64,000 nt of DNA from Pantoea sp. GD03673. GTDB lineage: Bacteria; Pseudomonadota; Gammaproteobacteria; Enterobacterales; Enterobacteriaceae. Position numbers and translations under genes: made by a program. The number at the start of each line of letters is the position of its first letter. The stretch's first letter is position 1. Of this stretch, positions 35,037 to 43,795 are shown in pieces. Under the pieces are notes generated by a model that was not told the origin of the DNA, did no database searches, and saw nothing but the letters and a program-made list of their open reading frames with translations. The stretch lies in the NCBI RefSeq assembly GCF_029844725.1, contig NZ_JAOCKJ010000001.1:248001-312000 (forward strand), written 5' to 3'.

Positions 35037-36468
35037 AGCGGGAGACCTCAAGACAGGTTATTTCGCCGTTGTGGCGATGCCAGTAGCGGCGAAGCAGATT
35101 TCGTGCGACCTGCAAACGGTAGTCGCTGCTGGCGCGGAAATCGGAAAGCGGCTGGAAATCGTCTGCAAGCGCGGCGGCTGCACGTGACACCGTCACAGCA
35201 TTCAGCGGCTGACCGATGAGCACCTGTTCGCAGTGGCGGGCGCGTTGCGGTACGGCCGCCATGCCGCCAAATGCGATGCGTGCAGCACTGACCACGCCCT
35301 GTTCCATTTGCAGGTTAAAGGCGGCGAATACGGCTGAGATATCATCATCCAGCCGCTTCGAGACCTTCCAGGCCACAAAATCAGGTGACACCGTCACCTT
35401 ATCAATGCGAATAGCGCGGATAAACTCCCCCTTTTCCAGCAGCGTCTGACGATAGCCGGTAAAGAACTGATCCAGCGGCAGGCTGCGCTGCTGCTCACCG
35501 CGCTGCAGCAGCAGACTGGCATTGAGTGCCAGCAGCACCGGTGAGGCGTCACCTATCGGGGAGGCGTTGCCGATATTACCGCCTAATGTGCCCTGCAAAC
35601 GGATTTGCAGTGAGGCAAAGCGCTGCAGCATCTCGCTGACGCCGGGAATGCGGCTGGCAAGGAATTCGCTGACCTGCTGCAACGATGCGCCTGCACCCAG
35701 CAGGTAGTGGTCATCAAATTCGCTGCAGACTTTGAGCGCGGCAACCTGCTCAAGTGCAATCAGCAGCGGTATTTTTTTATGCTGCTGGGTGATTTGCAGG
35801 CTGAGATCGGTGCCACCGGCAATCAGTTTCGCATCGGGATAAGCCTGATAGATCGCCGCCAGCTGGGCCGGGGTTTTTGGCAGGAAGCAGCGGCGACCTT
35901 CACCGCCAATCTCCTGCATCTCCGGGGTAGCCAGCGCCTCCAGCCGCTGCACGGTGGTGGTGGCGCTGTGGTCGAACTGGTCATTGACCGGCTGCGAGCA
36001 GAGCTGTTCAGCGGCAGCCATAATCGGCCGGTAGCCTGTGCAGCGGCAGAGATTGCCCGCCAGCGCGGTTTCCGCATGATGGCGATCCCAGCCTGCCGCG
36101 TTTTTTTGCAGACTGAACAACGACATCACAAAGCCTGGCGTACAGAACCCACATTGCGATCCGTGGCAGTCGACCATCGCCTGCTGCGCCGGATGGAGCG
36201 CGCGACCGTGGCGCAAGTCTTCAACCGTGATCAGCTGTTTGCCCTGCAACGAGGAGACCAGCGTCAGACAGCTGTTCACCGTTTCATACTGCATCTCACC
36301 CGCAACGGCTTTGCCCAGTGTCACGCTGCAGGCACCGCAGTCGCCGGAGGCACAGCCCTCTTTGGTGCCGGGGCGATGCTGTCGGGTGCGCAGATAGTTC
36401 AGGACCGTAAGATTGGGGTCAAGCGCGTCTTCGCTGACCAGCTGATTGTTCAACAGAAACTGGATCAT
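35026..36468 (-). CDS. xdhA: xanthine dehydrogenase small subunit (2Fe-2S and FAD)
   Basis: A 480-residue protein fusing the iron-sulphur and FAD parts of xanthine dehydrogenase. The plant-type [2Fe-2S] motif has Cys39, 44, 47 and 67 (GCASGDCGACSV), and the second cluster has Cys106, 109, 141 and 143 (CGFCTPGF and CRCTGYRP). The FAD domain from about residue 190 carries AKLIAGGTDLSLQ and GGNIGNASPIGDASP. It passes electrons from the Moco subunit XdhB to NAD+. The start overlaps the guaD stop as ATGA. It is the second gene of the purine operon. Confidence 0.95.
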   Translation of the reverse strand: MIQFLLNNQLVSEDALDPNLTVLNYLRTRQHRPGTKEGCASGDCGACSVTLGKAVAGEMQYETVNSCLTLVSSLQGKQLITVEDLRHGRALHPAQQAMVDCHGSQCGFCTPGFVMSLFSLQKNAAGWDRHHAETALAGNLCRCTGYRPIMAAAEQLCSQPVNDQFDHSATTTVQRLEALATPEMQEIGGEGRRCFLPKTPAQLAAIYQAYPDAKLIAGGTDLSLQITQQHKKIPLLIALEQVAALKVCSEFDDHYLLGAGASLQQVSEFLASRIPGVSEMLQRFASLQIRLQGTLGGNIGNASPIGDASPVLLALNASLLLQRGEQQRSLPLDQFFTGYRQTLLEKGEFIRAIRIDKVTVSPDFVAWKVSKRLDDDISAVFAAFNLQMEQGVVSAARIAFGGMAAVPQRARHCEQVLIGQPLNAVTVSRAAAALADDFQPLSDFRASSDYRLQVARNLLRRYWHRHNGEITCLEVSRYVS

Positions 36469-37793
36469 GCGGCTTGCTCCTGTGCGTCACGCTGCCAGAC
36501 CGGACGACCAGCTACCCAGGTCTGGGCAATATTGCGGTCGTCGCCCAGCGTCATTAATACAAACAGTTTTTCCCAGATATCTTTGCTGTTGCCGATGCGC
36601 AGCTGTTGCAGGGCAGAAACTGCCGGATCGAGTACCACAAAGTCCGCTTCTTTTCCGACGCTGAAATTCCCGATCAGGTGGTCGAGATCCAGCGCACGCG
36701 CCCCGCCCAGCGTAGCGTGATAGAAGGCTTCGGCGGCGCTGAGCCGGTAATGCTGCAGCTGGCCCACCTTGTAGGCTTCCCCCAGCGTCTGCAGCATATT
36801 AAAGGTTGTGCCCGCGCCAACATCGGTGCCCATCCCCACCTTTACGCCCTGCTGCCAGCTGCGTCTGAGGTTAAACAGGCCGCTGCCAAGGAACAGGTTT
36901 GAGGTGGGACAAAAGGCTATAGAGGAGCAGGTATCGTGCAGGCACTGCCACTCCTCCTCTTCCAGATGCAGGCAGTGAGCGAAAACGCTGCGGCGGCCGG
37001 TCAGCTGATGGTGATGATACACATCCAGATAGCCCGCACGCTCCGGGAACAGTTCTTTCACCCAGGCCACCTCCTGCGGGTTTTCGCTGAGATGGGTGTG
37101 CAGCCAGGTATCCGGAAATTCCTGACGGAGCTGCTGCACTTTTTCCAGCAGCTGTGGGGATGAGGTTGGCGCAAAGCGCGGTGTCAGGGCGTAGCTCAGC
37201 CGTCCGCGCTGATGCCAGCGCTCAATCAGTGCCCGCGTCTGCTGGTAGCTTTGCTCCGGCGTTTCGGTGAGGTTATCCGGCGCATTGCGATCCATCATCA
37301 CTTTACCGGCAATCAGCCGCATATTGAGCGCTTCGGCAGCGCTGAACAGCGCGTCGACAGATTGCGGATGCACGGTGCCAAACACCAGCGCGCTGGTGGT
37401 GCCGTTAGAAAGCAGCTGATGCAGGAAAAAAGCGGACATCCTGGCAGCGTGATCCGGGCAGTGATACTGCGCTTCAACCGGGAAGGTGTAGTGATTCAGC
37501 CACTCCAGCAGCTGTTCGCCGAAAGCGCCGATCATCTCTGTCTGGGGATAATGAATGTGGGTATCGACAAAGCCCGGCACAATCAGTTTACCGCGCAGGT
37601 CGGTGACGGGCAGCCCCGCCAGTTTCGCCTCGCTGTTCTCCCAGCTATCCAGCCCCACTACGCGACCGTCACGCAGCACCATGACGCCATCCTCCAGATA
37701 GCGTGCCTTTCCGGCCAGGTCGTCGGGCTGATCCACCACGCCAGTAAAGTCAAAAAAGCTGGCGCGAATCGCCGTGTCGGTTGCTGATAGCAT
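36465..37793 (-). CDS. guaD: guanine deaminase
   Basis: A 442-residue amidohydrolase that converts guanine to xanthine, feeding XdhAB. The metal-binding PGFVDTHIHYPQTEM (HxH), the HTHLSENPQEV, VFAHCLHLEEEE and MGTDVGAGT motifs (His, His, Asp ligands) are all present, together with the ALTPRFAPTSSPQLL segment of guanine deaminases. AAGGA lies before ATG 37793, and a sigma-54 promoter sits about 60 bp upstream. It heads the operon guaD-xdhA-xdhB-xdhC, joined by overlapping stops and starts. Confidence 0.95.
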   Translation of the reverse strand: MLSATDTAIRASFFDFTGVVDQPDDLAGKARYLEDGVMVLRDGRVVGLDSWENSEAKLAGLPVTDLRGKLIVPGFVDTHIHYPQTEMIGAFGEQLLEWLNHYTFPVEAQYHCPDHAARMSAFFLHQLLSNGTTSALVFGTVHPQSVDALFSAAEALNMRLIAGKVMMDRNAPDNLTETPEQSYQQTRALIERWHQRGRLSYALTPRFAPTSSPQLLEKVQQLRQEFPDTWLHTHLSENPQEVAWVKELFPERAGYLDVYHHHQLTGRRSVFAHCLHLEEEEWQCLHDTCSSIAFCPTSNLFLGSGLFNLRRSWQQGVKVGMGTDVGAGTTFNMLQTLGEAYKVGQLQHYRLSAAEAFYHATLGGARALDLDHLIGNFSVGKEADFVVLDPAVSALQQLRIGNSKDIWEKLFVLMTLGDDRNIAQTWVAGRPVWQRDAQEQAA

Positions 37794-37852
37794 GGTATGT
37801 CCTTACTGAAAACACAGTTTGAATAGGGGCTGATGGTGCCTTGTTAAAACCT

Positions 37853-37868
37853 TGCAACCTGCGTGCCA
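37853..37868 (-). promoter_or_regulatory. sigma-54 promoter of guaD-xdhABC
   Basis: On the minus strand TGGCACGCAGGTTGCA matches the sigma-54 consensus TGGCACG-N4-TTGCW at every fixed base, with the invariant GG and GC ten bases apart. Transcription would start near 37842, leaving a leader of about 49 nt before guaD. Confidence 0.85.
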
Positions 37869-37954
37869 GATTTGAAATCCAATAAATCACTTAATTATCA
37901 GTGGAATAGCTCACTTTCAGAGGCGTTGCGCAACAAAAGTGGCCTCTGAGAGTC

Positions 37955-37991
37955 CCGCAACCGTTTGCGGGGCAGATGCAAACGGTTGCCA
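37955..37991. promoter_or_regulatory. two PurR-like operators 21 bp apart
   Basis: CCGCAACCGTTTGCGG (37955-37970) and ATGCAAACGGTTGCCA (37976-37991) each resemble the PurR operator ACGCAAACGTTTGCGT, with the central CG and flanking GCAA/TTGC arms. Their cores GCAACCGTTTGC and GCAAACGGTTGC are also exact reverse complements of each other. Centre-to-centre spacing is 21 bp, two helical turns. They lie between guaD and ydfG. Another LacI-family regulator is possible. Confidence 0.6.
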
Positions 37992-38195
37992 TTCACTTTC
38001 GCGTAAATTGTTTAATCTAAGTATGGCTGGTCGTCCGCAGCTCTGCTCTTTTACGGTGCAGCCTGCCCTGAAAAGGCGCAGCCGGGCCACCGGGGATGTC
38101 GGTTTACCGGCCTGGTCGCTTTTCCACGCGCAGAAGCAGAAATGAAATGCTATGGTGAAGCCATCGACTCTGAAAATGGCATAAGGAACAGTGAG

Positions 38196-38942
38196 ATGAT
38201 TATTTTTGTCACCGGCGCGACCGCCGGTTTTGGTGAAAGCATCACCCGCCGCTTTATTGAGAATGGTCACAAAGTGATCGCGACTGGCCGACGCGCTGAG
38301 CGTCTGAAAGCGTTAAAGGATGAGCTGGGCGATAACCTCTATACGGTGCAGCTTGATGTCCGTAACCGGGCCGCCATCGAAGAGGCAGTCGCGCAGTTAC
38401 CGGCTGACTGGCGCAATATCGACGTACTGGTCAATAACGCCGGTCTGGCGCTGGGCATTGAGCCTGCGCACAAAGCCAACGTCGAAGACTGGGAAAACAT
38501 GATCGACACCAACACCAAAGGCCTGGTCTATATGACCCGCGCCCTGCTGCCACAGATGGTGGAGCGTGACGCAGGTCATATCATCAACATCGGCTCAATA
38601 GCGGGTAGCTGGCCTTATGCGGGGGGGAACGTTTACGGGGCGACCAAAGCCTTTGTGCGCCAGTTCAGCCTTAACCTGCGTACGGATTTGCACGGCACCG
38701 CGCTGCGCGTAACCGATATTGAACCGGGTCTGGTCGGCGGCACCGAGTTTTCCAACGTGCGCTTTAAAGGCGATGATGACAAAGCCGGTCAGGTCTACGA
38801 AGGTGCAACCGCATTAACGCCGGAAGATGTGACAGAAGCCGTCTGGTGGGTCGCCACGCTGCCGAAGCACGTCAATATTAATAGCCTGGAGATGATGCCG
38901 GTCAGCCAGACGCTGGCGGGTCTGAAAGTGCATAAGCCGTAA
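38196..38942 (+). CDS. ydfG: NADP-dependent 3-hydroxy acid dehydrogenase YdfG
   Basis: A 248-residue short-chain dehydrogenase, the exact length of E. coli YdfG, that oxidises L-allo-threonine and 3-hydroxy acids and reduces malonic semialdehyde. Motifs are FVTGATAGFGESITRRFI (NADP site, residue 4), NNAGLALG near 83, and catalytic INIGSIAGS with YGATKAF. The ATG at 38196 follows AAGGAACA. The gene is monocistronic; PurR-like sites lie upstream but may belong to guaD. Confidence 0.94.
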   Translation: MIIFVTGATAGFGESITRRFIENGHKVIATGRRAERLKALKDELGDNLYTVQLDVRNRAAIEEAVAQLPADWRNIDVLVNNAGLALGIEPAHKANVEDWENMIDTNTKGLVYMTRALLPQMVERDAGHIINIGSIAGSWPYAGGNVYGATKAFVRQFSLNLRTDLHGTALRVTDIEPGLVGGTEFSNVRFKGDDDKAGQVYEGATALTPEDVTEAVWWVATLPKHVNINSLEMMPVSQTLAGLKVHKP

Positions 38943-38973
38943 GCCTCTGCCGCGCCAGCCAGCACGGCTGGCG

Positions 38974-39303
38974 TTAACTGCGTCCCCAGCCCATCACAAT
39001 AATCAGCATGCCGCTGGCCGCAATCAGTGCGCCGCTCCAGTCCCACGCGCTGAGTTTCATGCCATCCACCACCCGCAACCAGAGCAGTGCAGTCAGCACA
39101 TAGACACCCCCATAGGCGGCATACACCCGGCCACTGGCGGCAGGATGCAGGGTCAGCAGCCAGACGAACAGCACCAGACTCGCTGCGGCGGGCAGTAACA
39201 GCCAGGCAGAGCCGCCTTTTTTCAGCCACAGCCACGGCAGAAAGCAGCCAGTAATCTCCGCCAGCGCGGTAATAAAAAACAGCAAGGCGGTTTTAATCAG
39301 CAC
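38974..39303 (-). CDS. ynfA: YnfA-family inner membrane protein
   Basis: A 109-residue protein with four predicted membrane helices, belonging to UPF0060/YnfA, distant relatives of small multidrug exporters. The order and sequence ([39 protein letters not shown]) match E. coli YnfA. Roles in drug or cation efflux have been proposed, not settled. It is divergent from ynfB, separated by 274 bp that hold the structured element described separately. Confidence 0.92.
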   Translation of the reverse strand: MLIKTALLFFITALAEITGCFLPWLWLKKGGSAWLLLPAAASLVLFVWLLTLHPAASGRVYAAYGGVYVLTALLWLRVVDGMKLSAWDWSGALIAASGMLIIVMGWGRS

Positions 39304-39577
39304 CCTGACCTCTCCTGAACGTAAACAAACGACTCACCGCTGGTGAGCAAAGAAACGGCGATGATATACTAAGAGGCTATGCCATCAGGCTATTTTATTT
39401 GCCAGTCTGAACCCGGGCAGTGCGCACAATCTTCACGTATTTTACTGCGTTGCGGTTGTTGCGCGCTGTCCGTACACGATTGCTGCAATCATTACGCCTG
39501 ATGGGATAGGCTCTAAGCATAACCGCTGCAACCGCCCTCGCGGATGGCAATGTCAGCGTTAACTAAAGGATAATGTG
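39304..39577. other. ynfA-ynfB intergenic with structured element
   Basis: The interval holds a TATACT -10 at 39365-39370 with TGGTGA 18 bp upstream, then the long inverted repeat at 39372-39514, then the ynfB ribosome site AAAGGA. No other gene is seen. Confidence 0.5.
39372..39514 (+). ncRNA. candidate structured leader RNA or small RNA before ynfB
   Basis: AGAGGCTATGCCATCAGGC at 39372-39390 pairs with GCCTGATGGGATAGGCTCT at 39496-39514 over 17 of 19 positions, closing a 105-nt interior. A TATACT promoter element ends two bases before the left arm, so a transcript would start about where pairing begins. The interior contains further GC-rich self-complementary parts (TTGCGGTTGTTGCGCGC). It does not match a riboswitch or sRNA family I recognise. 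Confidence 0.4.
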
Positions 39578-39901
39578 ATGAAAAAAATGATCCCCGCTCT
39601 GCTTCTGATCCTGCTCTCCGGTACGGCTTTGACGGCGGGTGCGACCACCAACCGCCTGATCATTGAAGACGGCAGCACTGCGCTGGGCAACGAAGCAGCG
39701 CGTCAGAATAAAGAGCAATGGAATGACACGCGCATGCTGCGCAATAAGGTGAACACCCGCGTCGAAAAAGAGTTTGATAAAACCGATCGCGCGTTTGATA
39801 CCCGCGACAAGTGCGAGCAGAGCCTCAATCTCAACGCCTACTGGGAACCCAACACCCTGCGTTGCCTGGATCGCCGTTCGGGTCGCCCGGTAGCGCCGTA
39901 A
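39578..39901 (+). CDS. ynfB: DUF1283 family protein YnfB
   Basis: A 107-residue periplasmic protein with a signal peptide of about 20 residues. The mature part has [17 protein letters not shown] and [20 protein letters not shown] then [10 protein letters not shown], nearly identical in order to E. coli YnfB. Two Cys (in DKCEQ and LRCLD) could form a disulphide. Function is unknown. ATG 39578 has AAAGGATA; GTG three bases upstream is an alternative. It may be led by the structured RNA. ynfD follows 45 bp later. Confidence 0.9.
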   Translation: MKKMIPALLLILLSGTALTAGATTNRLIIEDGSTALGNEAARQNKEQWNDTRMLRNKVNTRVEKEFDKTDRAFDTRDKCEQSLNLNAYWEPNTLRCLDRRSGRPVAP

Positions 39902-39946
39902 ATTTGAGCTATAGTAATGACGGACGACTAACATAAGGAAGACGTG

Positions 39947-40243
39947 ATGAAGCTACAGAGGGTTTTGTTGAGCGCGGCGTTATTTGCTCTGCCGCTGATG
40001 GCGCAGGCATCCTGCGAAACGGTTAAAGCCGATATCAGCCAGAAGATTATTCAGAACGGTGTACCTGAGTCGGGGTTTAGCCTCGACATCGTTGCCAACG
40101 ATCAGGTTGATCAGGCGGGCGGTCAGGTCGTCGGACATTGTGAAAACGACACACAAAAGATTGTTTATAAGCGTACAGGCCGTGACGACGAAGCCAGCGT
40201 CCCCGCCAGTGCAGGCAGTTCGCAGGACGCGCCTGCCCAGTAG
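39947..40243 (+). CDS. ynfD: DUF1161 family protein YnfD
   Basis: A 98-residue secreted protein: signal peptide of about 20 residues (ends LMAQA), then SCETVKADISQKIIQNGVP and VVGHCENDTQKIVYKR, the two-Cys pattern of DUF1161 proteins such as E. coli YnfD. The C-terminal tail is low complexity (ASVPASAGSS). It may be co-transcribed with ynfB. The role is unknown. ATG 39947 has AAGGAAGA upstream. Confidence 0.85.
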   Translation: MKLQRVLLSAALFALPLMAQASCETVKADISQKIIQNGVPESGFSLDIVANDQVDQAGGQVVGHCENDTQKIVYKRTGRDDEASVPASAGSSQDAPAQ

Positions 40244-40253
40244 TGAGACTCCA

Positions 40254-40280
40254 GTCAGGGCGACATTCTGTCGCCCTGAC
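40254..40280. terminator. bidirectional hairpin between ynfD and MFS gene
   Basis: GTCAGGGCGACA, loop TTC and TGTCGCCCTGAC form a perfect 12-bp stem between convergent genes. There is no T tract on either side, so Rho-independent termination is likely weak. Confidence 0.55.
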
Positions 40281-40282
40281 CG

Positions 40283-41749
40283 TTAATCTGCCTGTTCTGG
40301 CCGCTGACGCGGCATCATCCAGGCCACCCCTACCGCGAACAGCGCAATCACCAGTGCCACCACAAACACCCAGTGCAGTGATGCGGCTATCGCAGCGATC
40401 ATCTGCTGCAGGCTTTCCGGCGGCAACTGCTGGCGACCCGGCTCAGACATAATCTGCTGCACCGGATCCTGAACCTGTGGCAGACGCCACTGCAGATTAA
40501 GGTTCAGCACGGCCCCCATGATCGCCGTTCCCACCGCCGACCCGATCATCCGGCTGAACATGATTGAGGCGGTACAGATGCCGCGGATCGCGTAGTCCGC
40601 CTGGTTCTGGACCGAGACCAGGAAGGTGGTGCTGGTCATCCCCATACCGGTGCCAATCAGAAACGCCGTAAAGCCCGCCTGATAAAGGGAGCTGGCGGGC
40701 TGTAAAAACAGCAACAGTGCGCTACCGGCGACCAGCAGCAGTGCGCCGAGCTGCGCGGTAAAGCGGTAGGACGTGTGAAGCATCAGCCTGCCACTTAAGG
40801 TGCTGGCCAGCGGCCAGCCAATCGACATCATCGCCAGCACGCTGCCTGCCTGTAACGGTGAGCCGCCGCTGATCCCCTGAATCCACGTGGGCAGAAACGC
40901 GCTGATGCCCATCATGGCCGCCCCGATGATCAGGTTGCCCGCATTGCCTGCCACGATCAGGCGGCTGCGCCAGATCACCAGCGGAAACAGCGGTGCCGCA
41001 GCGTGCTGCTCGTGGCGCTTAAGCTGCCAGCCCGCGAACAGCGAGAAAAGCAGAAACGGAACCAGCCAGACGCCCAGCGGTTCCGCCTGCAACAGCGCAA
41101 TCAGCAGGGCCGTCACGCACAGCATCAGCCAGCTGCTGCCCGCCAGATTCAGCGGCTGCGATGTCTCTTTTTTCTGATGCGCCGGTAACCAGCGCGCCAG
41201 CATCAGCATACTGATCAGCCCTATGGGCAGATTGACCCAGAAAATCACCGACCAGCTAAAGTGCTGCACCAGCCAGGCTCCGGTCAGCGGCCCCACTATC
41301 GCCGCGCCCCCCCAGACGCTGGAGAGCCAGCCCTGTACGCTGGCACGTTCACGCGGCGAGTAAATGTCTGCCACGATGGTGGAGCTGAGCGGCATGATGG
41401 CACCCGCGCCCAGGCCCTGGAACGCCCGGAAAAGAATGAGCCAGATCATCGTATGGGCAAAGCCACACAGCACCGATCCCACCAGAAATATCGAAGTGCC
41501 GATGAAAAACATGGTTTTGCGACCCACCATATCTGCCAGCCGCCCATAGAGCGGCACGCTGACCGCCTGGGTCAGCAGATAAATGGAAAAGACCCAGCCA
41601 AACTGCGAAAAACCGCCCAGGTCAGCAATGATGGTCGGCATCGCGGTGGCCACAATGGTGACTTCAATCGCGGCCATAAACATCGCCAGCATGCAGGCAA
41701 TTAAGATCCAGTGGCGATGTCCGGTCTGAAGTTGTGCGCTGTCAGTCAT
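40283..41749 (-). CDS. MFS drug:H+ antiporter (EmrB/QacA, DHA2-type)
   Basis: A 488-residue 14-helix transporter. Motif A LADMVGRKTMFFIGTS, GLGAGAIMPLSSTIVADIY (the motif C side) and the N-terminal MAAIEVTIVATAMPTIIADLG (DHA2 motif D1) are clear. It probably exports toxic compounds with protons. No membrane fusion partner (EmrA-like) is adjacent. ATG 41749 has AAGGAAC upstream. The substrate is unknown, but the family is secure. Confidence 0.9.
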   Translation of the reverse strand: MTDSAQLQTGHRHWILIACMLAMFMAAIEVTIVATAMPTIIADLGGFSQFGWVFSIYLLTQAVSVPLYGRLADMVGRKTMFFIGTSIFLVGSVLCGFAHTMIWLILFRAFQGLGAGAIMPLSSTIVADIYSPRERASVQGWLSSVWGGAAIVGPLTGAWLVQHFSWSVIFWVNLPIGLISMLMLARWLPAHQKKETSQPLNLAGSSWLMLCVTALLIALLQAEPLGVWLVPFLLFSLFAGWQLKRHEQHAAAPLFPLVIWRSRLIVAGNAGNLIIGAAMMGISAFLPTWIQGISGGSPLQAGSVLAMMSIGWPLASTLSGRLMLHTSYRFTAQLGALLLVAGSALLLFLQPASSLYQAGFTAFLIGTGMGMTSTTFLVSVQNQADYAIRGICTASIMFSRMIGSAVGTAIMGAVLNLNLQWRLPQVQDPVQQIMSEPGRQQLPPESLQQMIAAIAASLHWVFVVALVIALFAVGVAWMMPRQRPEQAD

Positions 41750-42140
41750 AAGGTTCCTTTTTTATTTGCAAGGCTAGCTGAAAAACAGCCCGTGCAGTTT
41801 CCCACGCGTGCGCATTTCCTGCACCATCTGTGACGGTGTCACCTAAAGTCGATGAATTTTTTTTATTGTCGCATTAGCCCAGCGGCTACGCGGCTTTAAC
41901 ACCATTTTAACCTGTTTCTATCTGCCTGATTTTGGGCCTGAAAGCTGGCTTGTGCAAAAAAGGCCTGCTATAGCATTACATCATCTTATTCGGTATTCAC
42001 TGAAAAAGAGTGGATAAACAGTCATTTTATCCACATTTTATCGCAGTTTCGGTATTGGGCGCGGCGGCAGTTTTTGCCGCACCTGTCGGGCTGTTTAAGG
42101 TTTTTATAACAATTGAGATCGTTATCAGGGAGATTCTCCT
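41750..42140. other. intergenic, promoter of osmoprotectant operon
   Basis: About 390 bp with no supported gene. A TGCTATAGC (extended -10-like) lies at 41967-41975, the best candidate promoter for the rightward ABC operon. AT content rises towards it. Some weak reading frames have no product. Confidence 0.4.
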
Positions 42141-42857
42141 ATGCAAAATGCTTCACTGGCCCGACGCGCCGGTCTGGCACTGCTTGCAGTGGTCGCGGTG
42201 ATTGCGGTGCTGATCTGGGGCCTGGGCTGGGATCAGCTGGTCGCCCGTAAAGTTGACCTGATCTATCTTGGGCAACAACACCTCTTCTTAGTGTTCTGGT
42301 CAATGCTGTTCGCCCTGCTGGTTGGTATCCCCAGCGGCATCCTGCTCAGTCGCCCGTTTGCGCGTCGCTGGGCTGAGTACGTGATGCAGATTTTCAACGT
42401 CGGTAACACCCTGCCACCTCTCGCGGTGCTGGCGCTGGCGATGGTCATTATCGGGATTGGCGACCGTCCGGCGCTGATTGCCCTGTTTCTGGCCTCGCTG
42501 CTGCCCATCGTCCGCAACACCTTCTCGGGTCTGAGTGCGGTTCCACCCTCGCTGATTGAGGCCGCCAACGGCATCGGCATGACCAAATGGCAACGCCTGC
42601 GCCAGGTCGAGCTGCCCAATGCTATGCCGGTCATCCTCTCTGGTGTGCGTATTGCCACCGCGATCAATGTCGGCACCGCGCCACTGGCCTTCCTGATTGG
42701 TGCCAGCAGCTTTGGCGAGCTGATCTTCCCCGGTATCTATCTGAACGACTTCCCGACGCTGATTCTGGGTGCCGTCGCTACCGCGCTGGTCGCACTGGTG
42801 CTGGATATGATGCTGGCCGCGCTGGGCCGCTTTCTGAGTCCGCACGCTGCGGCCTGA
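42141..42857 (+). CDS. osmoprotectant ABC transporter permease (first)
   Basis: A 238-residue membrane permease with about six helices. The loop [21 protein letters not shown] (EAA motif, GIGM...ELP) near 148-168 contacts the ATPase. It matches permeases of glycine-betaine/choline (OpuC/OsmU) uptake systems. Upstream, its ATG follows a GAGA-rich segment. It is the first of four co-directional genes; the next starts 17 bp after its stop. It works with the second permease, the SBP and the ATPase. Confidence 0.85.
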   Translation: MQNASLARRAGLALLAVVAVIAVLIWGLGWDQLVARKVDLIYLGQQHLFLVFWSMLFALLVGIPSGILLSRPFARRWAEYVMQIFNVGNTLPPLAVLALAMVIIGIGDRPALIALFLASLLPIVRNTFSGLSAVPPSLIEAANGIGMTKWQRLRQVELPNAMPVILSGVRIATAINVGTAPLAFLIGASSFGELIFPGIYLNDFPTLILGAVATALVALVLDMMLAALGRFLSPHAAA

Positions 42858-42874
42858 CCACAAGGAATTTTGTA

Positions 42875-43786
42875 ATGCTAACGAAGTGGATTAAGAAAAG
42901 CGCTGTCGCGTTGACCGCGACGCTGCTGCTAAGCCAGACGGCACAGGCGGCTGCCCCGCTGGTGATGGCCACCAAGAGTTTTACCGAGCAGCATATCCTG
43001 TCAGCCATGACCGTGCTCTGGCTGAAGAAGAAAGGGTTTGAGGTCGTGCCTAAACGCAATATCGCCACCACCATTGGCCGTAATGCGCTGCTGAACAGGC
43101 AGATAGATATGGTCTGGGAATATACCGGTACGTCTCTGATTATCTTTAACCACATCAGCCAGCCGATGTCTTCTCAGCAGGCGTATGACACGGTGAAAAA
43201 GCTGGATGCCAGACTGGGGCTGATCTGGCTTAACCCGGCTCCGATGAACAACACATACGCCTTTGCGATGACCCGCGAGCGTGCCGAAAAAGAGGGCATC
43301 AGCACCATGTCGCAGCTGGTGGCGAAGATAGAACAGGTGCGTCAGTCTGACCCGGATCATAACTGGCGGCTGGGCCTGGACCTGGAGTTTGCCGGTCGTT
43401 CCGACGGCATGAAGCCGCTGCAGAAGACCTACAACCTGACGCTGGATCGCCCGCAGATTCGCCAGATGGACCCGGGGCTGGTTTATAACGCGATTCGCGA
43501 CGGATTTGTGGATGCCGGTCTGATCTACACCACCGATGGCCGGGTAAAAGGCTTCGACCTGAAAGTCCTGGAGGATGACAAGCATTTCTTCCCGAGCTAC
43601 AACGTGACGCCGGTCGTGCGTCAGGATGTGCTGGCGAGCCATCCGGGGCTGGATACTGCACTTAACCAGCTTTCTGCACAGATCACCGATGAGGCGATTA
43701 CCGAGCTGAACAAGCGGGTCGATATCGATCATCAGTCACCGGAAAAAGTGGCGCGTGATTTCCTTCAATCCAAAAACATGCTGTAA
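42875..43786 (+). CDS. osmoprotectant ABC transporter substrate-binding protein
   Basis: A 303-residue periplasmic protein with a signal peptide of about 25 residues ending in QAAA. Its mature part begins [17 protein letters not shown], the OpuAC/ProX-like start, and contains [16 protein letters not shown]. Trp, Tyr and Tyr residues (such as in WEYTGT and [18 protein letters not shown]) may form the aromatic cage. It likely captures glycine betaine, choline or related compounds. Start ATG 42875 has AAGGAAT upstream. It is the second gene of the operon. Confidence 0.88.
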   Translation: MLTKWIKKSAVALTATLLLSQTAQAAAPLVMATKSFTEQHILSAMTVLWLKKKGFEVVPKRNIATTIGRNALLNRQIDMVWEYTGTSLIIFNHISQPMSSQQAYDTVKKLDARLGLIWLNPAPMNNTYAFAMTRERAEKEGISTMSQLVAKIEQVRQSDPDHNWRLGLDLEFAGRSDGMKPLQKTYNLTLDRPQIRQMDPGLVYNAIRDGFVDAGLIYTTDGRVKGFDLKVLEDDKHFFPSYNVTPVVRQDVLASHPGLDTALNQLSAQITDEAITELNKRVDIDHQSPEKVARDFLQSKNML

Positions 43787-43795
43787 GGAGGCACT

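Larger units (their letters stand above)
37794..38195. other. regulatory region between guaD and ydfG
   Basis: A divergent 400-bp interval with no supported gene. It holds the sigma-54 promoter for guaD (37853-37868), a symmetric stretch at 37912-37952 (CTTTCAGAGGC against GCCTCTGAGAG enclosing the palindrome GTTGCGCAAC), the PurR-like operator pair (37955-37991) and the ydfG promoter. The operators lie about 110-150 bp upstream of the likely guaD transcription start. Confidence 0.6.
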
